Shown here: positions 24,780-33,550 of the stretch, one piece after another
Layout of the letters: each line of letters opens with the position of its first letter
How positions within the stretch are numbered: position 1 is the stretch's first letter
Assembly (NCBI GenBank): GCA_902539295.1
Contig: CACBIM010000005.1
Coordinates: 1-64,000, forward strand
Source: an uncultured SAR116 cluster alpha proteobacterium
GTDB lineage: Bacteria > Pseudomonadota > Alphaproteobacteria > Puniceispirillales > GCA-002684695
Reading direction: 5' to 3'
Length of the DNA stretch: 64,000 nt
The notes under the pieces: generated by a model
Databases searched by the model: none
What the model was told of the DNA's origin: nothing
The model's input: the letters and a program-made list of their open reading frames with translations, nothing else
Position numbers and translations under genes: made by a program

Positions 24780-26777
24780 ATGACAGACGTATTATTTATA
24801 GAGAATATTGGGTATAAGTCTCTTTTTTACAGTTTTTTTTTAAATTATAAAAAAAACTATAATCAAATCTATTACATAGATACCAGTATAAATATTAAAC
24901 CTTTTACTAAGGTCTTAAACTTAATACGAAAATTTGAACCTAAAAAATTAAACTTTAAGTTAATAGATATTAAGATGAACGGCGAGTTAGTAAGACTCAG
25001 AATTGATAGGTTTGATTTATTATCATTCGTAAAAGAAATAGAAAATAAAAATGAGATAAGAATAGGTTCAAAATCAAATTATTTCCATAATTTAGAGCAT
25101 TTTGTTATGAGAGGTATTCAAGGAGGGGGTATTTCTGATAAATCATCACCATCTCATTTTATATATTTAATCTACGTAATAAATTGGTATGCAAAAAAAA
25201 ATAATTTAGAAGGTGAAATTAACTTTGTAGTTTATAAAAGACCATGGTTTAATTTTTATGAAAAAACAGCTAGAAAATTTAAAATCAAACTAATTAAAAT
25301 TAGTAAAATTTCTAATTTAGTTCAAAACTTGACACAAAAAAAATATAAAATACTTAAAATACTAAGTTTAAACAGTAAACTTTATGAACTTTTTTTCAAC
25401 TGGAATTTTTCAAGAATAAGATCAAAAAAAACTACAAAAAGCATTCACAATAAAGAAAGATATAAAATTTTATATGATGGAAGGGGGGATGTTAATTTTA
25501 AAAATAATGGCTTGAACTCAGACTTTAATTGGGCACTGAACTCAGGAATAAACCTTTCTGATATTTGCTATGAGACAAATAGTGAAAAAGAACAAAAGAT
25601 ATTAATACAAAATAAATTAAACATTATAACGCCACCATTTAAATTTTCAAAATTTAAATTCTTCATAAATCATAGTTTAAAAAATAAATCATTAATAAAT
25701 AAAGAACAGGTTAAGAGTCTAATTTTTGACTATAAAAGGTTATATTCAGAATGGAATTCAATATTTGATAAATATAATATTAAAATTTGGGTGTCTTGGA
25801 ATTTTTTTGATAATCGTCATATGGTTATACACGATGTTTTAAAAAATAGAAATGGAGTTTCTTTAATGTGGCAACTTGCATTCAACGGTTTTCCATTTCA
25901 GGATAGTCAGGCTATTTGTGATATCTTTTTGTCTTATTCAAAATTTAGTATTGAAAACCAAATTAAGCAAAGGAGCTTATCTAGATATTACTTTATAACT
26001 GGTATAACGAAAGACAGTGGAATAAATATCTTAAGGAAAGAATCTAAGTTAATTAAGAAAAAGCTTAATAATAACGGTGCAGAAAACATAATTGCAGTTT
26101 TTGATGAAAATTCCAATTCTGATTCTAGATTCCATACTGGAGATGAATTACAAATAGATAACTATAGATTTATACTTGAAGAGTTATTATTAAACGAAAA
26201 ATTAGGTGTTATTTTCAAACCAAAAAATATTAAGCACCTAAATAGAAGACTTGAGAAGTTTTCTGGTCTTTTGAAGTCTTCAATAGATACTGGGAGGTGT
26301 ATTTTATTAGGTAAAAGTGGGAGGCATACAAGTTTACAGCCTGCTTTATTAGCTGGCTTTGCATCTGATGTGTGTGTTCATGCTCATTTAAGTTCTGGTA
26401 CAGCCGCTATAGAATGTGCTTCTTTTAATATTCCAACTTTATTAATAGATAGAGAGGGTTGCCCAGGTAGCATATTAAGTGATTTAAAAAAAGACAAAGT
26501 AGTTTTTAAAAATTGGAGAGATCTTATAGTTGGAGTAAATGAATATTTTAAATATAATAAAAAAGATAATGAATTTGGTAATTGGGGTGAACTAATTTAT
26601 GAATTAAATTATTTTAGGGATGGCCAAGGATATAAAAGAAAAGGTGAAGTTCTTAAAAAAATAAATTACTTTTTAAATGATGGATTAAGTAATGAAATCG
26701 CAATTGAAAATACAGCTAATTGGTATGCTGAAAAGTGGGGTAATAAAACAGTTTTTGAAAGTAAAGATATAATTTAA
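24780..26777 (+). CDS. Large GT-B-like surface-carbohydrate biosynthesis protein
   Basis: A 665-residue protein without signal peptide or clear membrane span. The C-terminal half looks like a GT-B domain: a VIFKPKN segment near residue 476 and HAHLSSGTAAIECAS near 534, where phosphate-binding S/T-G-T loops occur in CMP- and CDP-dependent transferases. The N-terminal half is unassigned. It resembles the uncharacterised large surface-carbohydrate proteins found in marine and Leptospira clusters. ATG 24780 comes 4 bases after the SIS gene stop; the frame is open from 24738 but overlaps SIS. It probably transfers the sugar activated by the cytidylyltransferase two genes upstream. Confidence 0.6.
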   Translation: MTDVLFIENIGYKSLFYSFFLNYKKNYNQIYYIDTSINIKPFTKVLNLIRKFEPKKLNFKLIDIKMNGELVRLRIDRFDLLSFVKEIENKNEIRIGSKSNYFHNLEHFVMRGIQGGGISDKSSPSHFIYLIYVINWYAKKNNLEGEINFVVYKRPWFNFYEKTARKFKIKLIKISKISNLVQNLTQKKYKILKILSLNSKLYELFFNWNFSRIRSKKTTKSIHNKERYKILYDGRGDVNFKNNGLNSDFNWALNSGINLSDICYETNSEKEQKILIQNKLNIITPPFKFSKFKFFINHSLKNKSLINKEQVKSLIFDYKRLYSEWNSIFDKYNIKIWVSWNFFDNRHMVIHDVLKNRNGVSLMWQLAFNGFPFQDSQAICDIFLSYSKFSIENQIKQRSLSRYYFITGITKDSGINILRKESKLIKKKLNNNGAENIIAVFDENSNSDSRFHTGDELQIDNYRFILEELLLNEKLGVIFKPKNIKHLNRRLEKFSGLLKSSIDTGRCILLGKSGRHTSLQPALLAGFASDVCVHAHLSSGTAAIECASFNIPTLLIDREGCPGSILSDLKKDKVVFKNWRDLIVGVNEYFKYNKKDNEFGNWGELIYELNYFRDGQGYKRKGEVLKKINYFLNDGLSNEIAIENTANWYAEKWGNKTVFESKDII

Positions 26778-26798
26778 TAATTTTAATTAAGGAAATTC

Positions 26799-27779
26799 AT
26801 GGCAAAAATCTTAATCTCTACAGTTCCTTTTGGAGAAAAAAATAGATTTCCACTTGAGCTACTAAAAGACAAGTCGATTGACTATACAATAAACCCTTTG
26901 AACAAAAAATTTACTGAGGAGGAGCTAGCAAAGTACATTGTTGATGTAGACGCGCTGATTGCTGGCACTGAACCAATTACAGATTATGTATTAAGTAAAG
27001 CAAATAAATTAAAACATATTTCACGTGTAGGTATAGGTTTAGATAGTGTTGATCTGGCAGCAGCAAAAAATAGAAATATTGAGGTTAGCTATACACCAGA
27101 TGCACCTGCACCTGCAGTCGCTGAATTAACACTGGGCTTAATGCTTTCGCTTTTAAGGTCAGTACATATATCTAATTTAAATATGCATAATGGAAAATGG
27201 GATAGGATATTTGGTAGAAGACTCTCTGAAATAAAATTAGGTATAATTGGTGTGGGTAGAATAGGCTTAAGAGTTCTTAGAAGAACAAGAGCTTTTGGCA
27301 CTCCTGAAATATTATTAAATGACATAGCTCCTAATCACGAAATTGATAGAGAGATGAAGGTTAAGTGGACAACTAAAGAAGACATTTTTAGAAATGCAGA
27401 TTTAATTAGTTTGCATCTTCCATTAACACATTTAACAAAAAATTTGATTTCAAAAAGAGAGTTACTGATGATGAAAAAGGATGCTTTGTTAATAAATACA
27501 TCAAGGGGTGGAATAATAAATGAAAATGATCTTTATAATACTATGATGGATGGTTATTTGAATGGGGTTGCAATAGATGTCTTTGAAAAAGAGCCTTATA
27601 AGGGCCCACTTATAGAAATAGACAGATGCCTTCTAACATCACATATGGGTTCAATGTCAGAGGATTGTAGAACAAGAATGGAAATTGAAGCAACTGAGGA
27701 AACAGTAAGATATTTATCAGGTCTAAAGCTCTTAAACAAAGTTCCTTTAACAGAATTTAAAATGCAAGCTTTAAAATGA
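26799..27779 (+). CDS. D-2-hydroxyacid dehydrogenase (phosphoglycerate dehydrogenase family)
   Basis: A 326-residue NAD-dependent D-2-hydroxyacid dehydrogenase. NAD motif GVGRIGLRVL (151-160); catalytic Arg236 (NTSRGG), Glu265 (VFEKEP) and His282 (TSHMGS) are all present. It lacks the ACT regulatory domain of serine-pathway SerA. Inside this module it may oxidise the C2-hydroxyl of a sugar acid to a keto acid, or do the reverse. A Shine-Dalgarno (AAGGA) precedes the ATG. The stop overlaps the next start by 4 bases. Confidence 0.85.
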   Translation: MAKILISTVPFGEKNRFPLELLKDKSIDYTINPLNKKFTEEELAKYIVDVDALIAGTEPITDYVLSKANKLKHISRVGIGLDSVDLAAAKNRNIEVSYTPDAPAPAVAELTLGLMLSLLRSVHISNLNMHNGKWDRIFGRRLSEIKLGIIGVGRIGLRVLRRTRAFGTPEILLNDIAPNHEIDREMKVKWTTKEDIFRNADLISLHLPLTHLTKNLISKRELLMMKKDALLINTSRGGIINENDLYNTMMDGYLNGVAIDVFEKEPYKGPLIEIDRCLLTSHMGSMSEDCRTRMEIEATEETVRYLSGLKLLNKVPLTEFKMQALK

Positions 27780-28648
27780 AAAGTGCAATAGTAATTGGAG
27801 GAAGTGGTTTTATAGGTTCCCATGTAGCTGATAAGTTGTCCGAGAAAGGCTTTAATGTAACTATATTTGATTGTTTTGAAACAAAATGGAAGTTAAAAGA
27901 ACAAAAATTTATTTTAGGTAATATACTTGATAAAAAGGCTTTAGAAAATGCCATAAAAGGAAACCAAATAGTATATAATTTTGCAGCGATAGCTGATTTA
28001 AATAAATTGACTAAAAATCCAATAGATTCAATTAATATAAATATTTTAGGTAATGTAAATGTATTGGAAGCATGTAGGAAATTTAACGTTGAAAGATTTG
28101 TTTTTGCAAGTTCAATTTATGTATATAGTAGAGAGGGTGGATTTTACAGATGTAGCAAGCAAGCATCAGAAATTTATATTGAGGAATACAGTAAAACATT
28201 TAATCTAAATTATACAATTTTACGATTTGGCTCTTTATATGGTCCTAGGTCAGACGAAACAAATAATATATATAGAATTATCAGTAAGGCACTAAAGTCT
28301 AATAAAATTATTTATAAAGGTGACTCTGAAGCAATGAGGGAATATATCCATGTATTCGATGCTGCCAGTGCTTCAGTTTATGCATTAAGTGATGATTTCC
28401 TTAATAACAGTTTCATTATTACAGGCCAGGAAATAATAAAAGTAATGGATATGCTAAAAATTTTAGCTGAAATTATGGGCAAAAAAGAAACAGACATAGT
28501 CGTGGAGAAACAATTTGATCAAGGTCATTACATAAGAACGCCTTATTCATATCAGAGTAAAATTGGACAGAAATATATACCTCCAACGCATATTGATCTT
28601 GGGCAAGGCTTATTAAATTTAATTGAAGAATTAGATAATCAAAATTGA
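27776..28648 (+). CDS. NAD-dependent epimerase/dehydratase (extended SDR)
   Basis: A 290-residue extended SDR: IGGSGFIGSH at residues 7-16, FASSIYVY with the catalytic Ser, and the YRCSK Tyr/Lys pair, though the usual YG after the Ser is YS here. It starts inside the stop of the dehydrogenase gene (ATGA) and ends with a 4-base overlap with the HAD gene, so it is tightly coupled to both. It probably epimerises or reduces the precursor of the CMP-activated sugar. Substrate unknown. Confidence 0.75.
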   Translation: MKSAIVIGGSGFIGSHVADKLSEKGFNVTIFDCFETKWKLKEQKFILGNILDKKALENAIKGNQIVYNFAAIADLNKLTKNPIDSININILGNVNVLEACRKFNVERFVFASSIYVYSREGGFYRCSKQASEIYIEEYSKTFNLNYTILRFGSLYGPRSDETNNIYRIISKALKSNKIIYKGDSEAMREYIHVFDAASASVYALSDDFLNNSFIITGQEIIKVMDMLKILAEIMGKKETDIVVEKQFDQGHYIRTPYSYQSKIGQKYIPPTHIDLGQGLLNLIEELDNQN

Positions 28649-29313
28649 CTATTATAAATAATAATAAGCTTAAAGTTATTATATTTGATTTTGATGGAAC
28701 ATTAATTGACTCAAATAACATTAAAGCTAATGCATTTGTGGAATTATATAGCCATTATGGAAAAGAAATTTCTAGAAAAGTATTAAATTATCATAATCAA
28801 AATTTGGGCAAATCAAGGAATTCAAAATTTGAAATGTTTGAGAGAACATTCCTGAATAAACCGTTCAATAATAAAATTGGAAATGATTTATCAAATAAAT
28901 TTTCAAATTTAATTTTAGATAAACTCCTAGATGCACCATTAATAAATGGGACCGAAAAATTTTTAGAAAAATATAGTAAAGATTTGAAACTTTTTATTGT
29001 TTCAGCCACTCCAGAAAATGAAGTTAAATTAATTGTAAAGAGAAAAAAATTAAATCATTACTTTCAGGGTGTCTTTGGCTCACCTAAGCAAAAAGGTGAT
29101 ATTGTTGAAAAAATTTTAAAGATATACAAATTTAAATTATGTGAATTTTTATTTGTGGGTGATGCATTGTCGGATTTAAATGCCGCAAAATCAAATTTGA
29201 TTAACTTTATTGGAATAAAAAATATGCATTCAAATGTTTTTCCAAAAAATACAATTTTAGTCGATGATATAAATCAGCTAAGAGTACACATTGAGAAAAA
29301 ATATAATTTATAA
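28645..29313 (+). CDS. HAD-superfamily phosphatase
   Basis: A 222-residue HAD hydrolase with DFDGT (nucleophile Asp15, acid Asp17), VSATPEN as motif II, a Lys-rich motif III region and GDALSDLNAA as motif IV. The beta-phosphoglucomutase-like cap fits a small sugar phosphatase. It starts at TTG 28645, overlapping the epimerase stop (TTGA). It would remove phosphate from a sugar before CMP activation, as KdsC does for Kdo 8-phosphate. Substrate is inferred from context. Confidence 0.75.
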   Translation: MTIINNNKLKVIIFDFDGTLIDSNNIKANAFVELYSHYGKEISRKVLNYHNQNLGKSRNSKFEMFERTFLNKPFNNKIGNDLSNKFSNLILDKLLDAPLINGTEKFLEKYSKDLKLFIVSATPENEVKLIVKRKKLNHYFQGVFGSPKQKGDIVEKILKIYKFKLCEFLFVGDALSDLNAAKSNLINFIGIKNMHSNVFPKNTILVDDINQLRVHIEKKYNL

Positions 29314-29340
29314 TACATTATCAAAAACTTAGTTAATTAA

Positions 29341-30183
29341 ATGAAAATAAAAATTAAAAACATCCTAATTTTTTTTATAAAAAAAATCATTTATTCTTTA
29401 GGTAGATTTAGGCGAGCTGGAATAATTAATGGCGCTATATTAGAACAAATTTTAGATAATAGCCAAAAAGTTCAGCACAATGGTATTAGTATGTTTTTTT
29501 CGGTTCCTAATGAATTAAATTATTTTAGAGTTAATACATTTTCCTCAAAAGAACCAGAAACGCTAGACTGGATAGATACATTAAAACCAGGAACAGTTTT
29601 GTGGGATATAGGTGCAAATATTGGCCTGTATTCTGTATATGCTGCAAAAAGAGGATTAGAGGTTGTAAGTTTTGAGCCATCTGTTTTTAATTTAGAGCTT
29701 CTAGCAAGAAATATAAATTTAAATCATCTTGAAAAAGAAATTACAATTTTTTCTTATCCTATTTCAGAAAAAAATGGATTAAACACCATGAAGTTTTCTT
29801 CAAAACAAATGGGTGGTGCTTTATCATCATTTGGTGAGACCTTTGGATGGGATGGTAAGGAATTTGAAAATAATTTTTCTTATCAAACTTTGGGATTTAA
29901 ATTAGATGATATAAATTCAAAATTTAATTTGAAGATTCCAAACAATATTAAGATTGATGTTGATGGTATTGAACACTTAATTCTAAAAGGTGGTATTAAA
30001 ACTCTATCTAACATTGATAGTATTTTGATTGAAGTTAATGATAATTTTCTCGATCAAGCAAAAAACTGTCAGAATATTTTAGAAAAATCTGGTTTTAAAT
30101 TAATCACTAAATTAAATAGTCAATTATTTAAAAATAGTAATGAAGGTTATGATAAGGTATATAACCAAATATGGAAAAGATGA
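29341..30183 (+). CDS. FkbM-family methyltransferase
   Basis: A 280-residue protein with FkbM-type SAM motifs: WDIGANIGLYSVYAAK, FEPSVFNLELL and IKIDVDGIEHLILKGG, the last being the FkbM D-x-E/D-G motif. A basic, hydrophobic N-terminus (about residues 1-22) might associate with the membrane. It would O-methylate a sugar hydroxyl. It follows the HAD gene by 27 bases and is followed by a 131-base gap with a promoter candidate, so it probably ends this transcription unit. Confidence 0.8.
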   Translation: MKIKIKNILIFFIKKIIYSLGRFRRAGIINGAILEQILDNSQKVQHNGISMFFSVPNELNYFRVNTFSSKEPETLDWIDTLKPGTVLWDIGANIGLYSVYAAKRGLEVVSFEPSVFNLELLARNINLNHLEKEITIFSYPISEKNGLNTMKFSSKQMGGALSSFGETFGWDGKEFENNFSYQTLGFKLDDINSKFNLKIPNNIKIDVDGIEHLILKGGIKTLSNIDSILIEVNDNFLDQAKNCQNILEKSGFKLITKLNSQLFKNSNEGYDKVYNQIWKR

Positions 30184-30278
30184 TAGCAATGTCAAAATAT
30201 CAAATTTTACTATTTATACATTCTAATGTATATAACTAAATTTTTATAAATACTATATATTAAACTTTTTAAATCTTG

Positions 30279-30284
30279 TATAAT
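30279..30284 (+). promoter_or_regulatory. Candidate -10 element upstream of the radical SAM gene
   Basis: TATAAT at 30279-30284 lies 31 bases before the ATG at 30315, in the 131-base gap after the FkbM gene. No good -35 is seen at 16-18 bases. The rest of the gap is plain AT-rich sequence without a stem-loop that I would call a terminator. Confidence 0.35.
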
Positions 30285-30314
30285 TTATAATAACTTATAT
30301 GCGAAAATGTTATC

Positions 30315-31961
30315 ATGAACAAAGATAATAAAAATATTGAAAAGAAAAAAGCACTTATTCTTTACCCTAATCTTCATATGATGTTAGTCCCTTCGGTCGC
30401 CGTAGGACTATTTACTACCATTTGTAAAAATAATGACTTTGAAGTCGAATTATTTGATACAACTGAATACGAGCATGACAGTACAACAAGTGCAGAAAAA
30501 AGGGTAGAGTCATTACAATATAGGCCTTTCAATCCTGAAACAGATGTTGAATGGAACCCTAAGCCTGGAAAATTCCTAATACCTGATTTTATCAAAAAAG
30601 TTAAATCTTATAAACCAGATATAATATTTGTATCGATTGTTGAAGATACTTTTATACAAGCTGTAAAGCTTCTTGATTCGATTAAAAACATGAATATTGC
30701 TAATGTACTTGGAGGAGTTTTTCCAACTGCTGCTCCAGAAAAAGCTCTTAAGCCATCATCAGTTAAAATGGTTGCAACTGGTGAAGGAGAACCAATAGTA
30801 ACAGAAATTTTAACAAGAATAAATAGTAATAAATTTGATTTTTCTGGTATACCTAGATTATGGATAAAAAAAAATAATAAAATAGTTCCACCAACATCTA
30901 ATGGTAAATTAGTAAATATAAGTAGAGTGACTCCAGACTTCAGTCTCTTTGAAGAAAGAAGATTTTTACGACCAATGGGAGGCAGAGTATTTAAAACACT
31001 CCCTTTGGAAACTTATCGAGGGTGCCCTTTCAAATGTACTTTTTGTAATTCACCAATGCAGGTTACTTTTTCAAAAGAAAATGACTTAGGCCATTTTTTG
31101 AGAAGAAAAAAAATGATAGAGGTTAGAAATATTTTACGAGACCTTGTTCAGAAACATGATCCAGACTATATATATATTCTTGATGATAGTTTCTTATCAA
31201 GGCCAAGAAAAGAGATTTTTGAATTTGCTGAGATGTATTCTGAATTCAGTTTACCATTTTGGTTTAATACCCGCCCAGAGTCTTGTGATAATGAAATATT
31301 AAAAGCTTTAAAAGATGTTGGATTAGATAGAATGTCAGTTGGTTTAGAGCATGGTAATTTTGACTTTAGAAATAAAACCTTATTAAGAAAGCCAACAAAT
31401 GAGAAGTTATTACATCATTTAGATTTAATCGCTAATTCAGGAGTTGCATTTAGTATAAATACTATAATTGGCTTTCCAGAAGAAACTAGAGAGATGGTTT
31501 TTGAAACAATTGAATTTTGTAGAAAGTTAAAAAGTTTTGATGCTTTGACAGTTAGTATTTTTACACCTTATCATGGAACGGTTTTAAGAAAAAGAGCTGT
31601 TGATCTTGGCTTTTTGGATGAAGACACTCTTACAGTTCATACTACAAGTAGTTCATTATTAAAAATGCCAATGTTATCAGCAGAAACAATTGATGGTTTA
31701 TTCAGAACATTTTTAATGTATGTAAGATTTGAAAAAGAATTATGGCCATACATTGAAAAAGCTGAAAAATTTGATGATGTTGGAAATAATACTTGGAAAA
31801 AACTTTTTAAACTTTACCAGGAGAGATATTACTCTACTGACCAAGATGGTTTTTCATTAAAGACAGATATTAATGATGATCACTTAAATAATATTAAGCA
31901 TCCTAAACTTGATACATGGGAAGAAGTGTTTGGCCATATGAGCAAAACACAAATGAGATAA
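30315..31961 (+). CDS. B12-binding-domain radical SAM protein
   Basis: A 548-residue protein. Residues 10-170 resemble the cobalamin-binding domain that precedes many radical SAM cores (GGVFPTAAPEKAL and ATGEGEP), although no DxHxxG cobalt-ligand motif is visible. The radical SAM cluster motif CPFKCTFC has Cys237, Cys241 and Cys244, and YILDDSFL and GLEHG follow as expected. Family members do C-methylations and other radical chemistry. As the aldolase gene follows after 38 bases, it may modify the same sugar. The start ATG 30315 gives a normal N-terminus. Confidence 0.82.
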   Translation: MNKDNKNIEKKKALILYPNLHMMLVPSVAVGLFTTICKNNDFEVELFDTTEYEHDSTTSAEKRVESLQYRPFNPETDVEWNPKPGKFLIPDFIKKVKSYKPDIIFVSIVEDTFIQAVKLLDSIKNMNIANVLGGVFPTAAPEKALKPSSVKMVATGEGEPIVTEILTRINSNKFDFSGIPRLWIKKNNKIVPPTSNGKLVNISRVTPDFSLFEERRFLRPMGGRVFKTLPLETYRGCPFKCTFCNSPMQVTFSKENDLGHFLRRKKMIEVRNILRDLVQKHDPDYIYILDDSFLSRPRKEIFEFAEMYSEFSLPFWFNTRPESCDNEILKALKDVGLDRMSVGLEHGNFDFRNKTLLRKPTNEKLLHHLDLIANSGVAFSINTIIGFPEETREMVFETIEFCRKLKSFDALTVSIFTPYHGTVLRKRAVDLGFLDEDTLTVHTTSSSLLKMPMLSAETIDGLFRTFLMYVRFEKELWPYIEKAEKFDDVGNNTWKKLFKLYQERYYSTDQDGFSLKTDINDDHLNNIKHPKLDTWEEVFGHMSKTQMR

Positions 31962-31999
31962 TCCAATCTTACTATATTTTAAATTACATTAATTTTTAA

Positions 32000-32761
32000 A
32001 TGATCAGAATAGATAAAATTAATAAAATTAAAGAAAAACTTAAAAACAACAAAACATCAATTGGTACTTGGATGCAAATTCCAAGTGTTGTTGTTGCTGA
32101 AATAATCTCTGACGCTGGTTATGATTGGATAGCTTTAGATCTTGAGCATGGTTCAATTAGTTTAAATCAACTACCTGAGTTGTTTAATGTAATTGATAAG
32201 TCTCAATCTGCTCCATTAGTTCGTGTAGCTTATGCTGATAGGATAAATTGTTCTCGGGTATTAGATGCGGGTGCCGCAGGATTAATTATTCCTATGATAA
32301 AAAGTAGAAAACAAATTGATGAAGTAATATCATTTTCTTGCTGGCCACCAAAAGGTAAAAGGGGAGTTGGATTTTCAAGGGCAAATCTTTATGGTAAAAA
32401 TTTTGAAAACTATCAAATAGAAGCTCAGGAACCTATAATAATTGCACAAATAGAACATATCGAAGCTTTAGATAATTTGGAAGATATAATTTCAGCAAAA
32501 GGATTAAATTCAGTATTTTTAGGACCTTACGATTTGTCAGCATCAATGGGAGTAACTGGTGATTTTGAAAATCAAAAATTTAAAAATGCAATTAAATATT
32601 TTTGTGAAACTTGTAAAAAATTTAATTTTCCATATGGTATTCATATTGTAAAACCAAATGAAATTGAATTAAAAGAAAAAATAAAACAAGGTTATCAATT
32701 CATTGCTTATTCCATAGACGCAGTATTTTTAGTTGAAAATTCAAAATTACCAGAAATTTAA
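32000..32761 (+). CDS. HpcH/HpaI-type class II pyruvate aldolase
   Basis: A 253-residue aldolase of the HpcH/HpaI family. The key residues are His50 in DLEHG, Arg75 (pyruvate binding, PLVRVAY), Glu152 and Asp178 (GPYDLSASMG) as metal ligands. Catabolic members split 2-keto-3-deoxy acids to pyruvate and an aldehyde, and the reaction is reversible. Directly followed by a KdsB-type CMP-sugar synthetase and a putative CMP-dependent transferase, it more likely acts here in the forming direction, making a 3-deoxy-2-ulosonic acid. No KdsA is present in the window. A catabolic gene caught by chance is the alternative. Confidence 0.82.
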   Translation: MIRIDKINKIKEKLKNNKTSIGTWMQIPSVVVAEIISDAGYDWIALDLEHGSISLNQLPELFNVIDKSQSAPLVRVAYADRINCSRVLDAGAAGLIIPMIKSRKQIDEVISFSCWPPKGKRGVGFSRANLYGKNFENYQIEAQEPIIIAQIEHIEALDNLEDIISAKGLNSVFLGPYDLSASMGVTGDFENQKFKNAIKYFCETCKKFNFPYGIHIVKPNEIELKEKIKQGYQFIAYSIDAVFLVENSKLPEI

Positions 32762-32788
32762 TCATTTTTTAACATTTATAAGATAGAC

Positions 32789-33544
32789 ATGAAAATTTTA
32801 GTAATCATACCAGCAAGAATGGGTAGTTCTAGGTTTCCAGGGAAACCATTAAAGAAAATACAGAGTAAACCAATGATTGAGCATGTTTACAGAAATGTTT
32901 CAAAAAATAAACTTATTAATAATACTATTGTTGCAACATGCGACAATGAAATTAAATCTTTCATAGAGTCTATTGGAGGAACTGTAGTCATGACGTCAAA
33001 AAAGCACGAAAGGGCAAGTGACAGATGTGCAGAGGCAGTAACAAAATTTGAAAAAATTAATAATATTAATTTCGATATTGTTGTAATGGTTCAAGGTGAT
33101 GAGCCGATGGTTCATCCTGACATGATTTCTGAAGCTATAAACCCAATGTTAAGAGATCCTAAAATATTAGTTACTAATCTTCTTGGAAAAATAAAAAATA
33201 GCGAAGAGTTTGAGGACCCTAATTGTATTAAAGTTGTTACTAATATTAATTCTGAGGCTTTATTCTTTTCAAGAAGGCCAATCCCTTATCAAGAACAATT
33301 AGATTTGAAATCAGTTGGAAAGCAAGTTTGTATTATACCATTTAAGAAAAATTTTTTGATTAAATATTCTAGAATGAAGCCCACTCCATTAGAAATTTTA
33401 GAATCAGTTGATATGCTTAGAATTTTAGAAAATGGGTTCAAAATAAAAATGGTTAAGACAAAATATGATACATGTCCAGTTGATACTCAAGAGGACCTTA
33501 TAAAAGTTGAGAACCTAATTAAAATTAGTTTAAATTCATTATAA
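32789..33544 (+). CDS. kdsB: KdsB-like CMP-ulosonic acid synthetase (third of three)
   Basis: A 251-residue KdsB-family cytidylyltransferase: IPARMGSSRFPGKPL (residues 7-21), the metal-binding VQGDEPMV and PVDTQEDL at the end. The usual SGTDR motif is altered to RASDR. Classical KdsB makes CMP-Kdo for lipid A core, but this copy sits between an aldolase and a transferase gene rather than with kdsA, kdsC or kdsD. It may therefore serve a variant ulosonic acid. A housekeeping kdsB elsewhere in the genome would support that. Confidence 0.8.
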   Translation: MKILVIIPARMGSSRFPGKPLKKIQSKPMIEHVYRNVSKNKLINNTIVATCDNEIKSFIESIGGTVVMTSKKHERASDRCAEAVTKFEKINNINFDIVVMVQGDEPMVHPDMISEAINPMLRDPKILVTNLLGKIKNSEEFEDPNCIKVVTNINSEALFFSRRPIPYQEQLDLKSVGKQVCIIPFKKNFLIKYSRMKPTPLEILESVDMLRILENGFKIKMVKTKYDTCPVDTQEDLIKVENLIKISLNSL

Positions 33545-33550
33545 ATTTGA

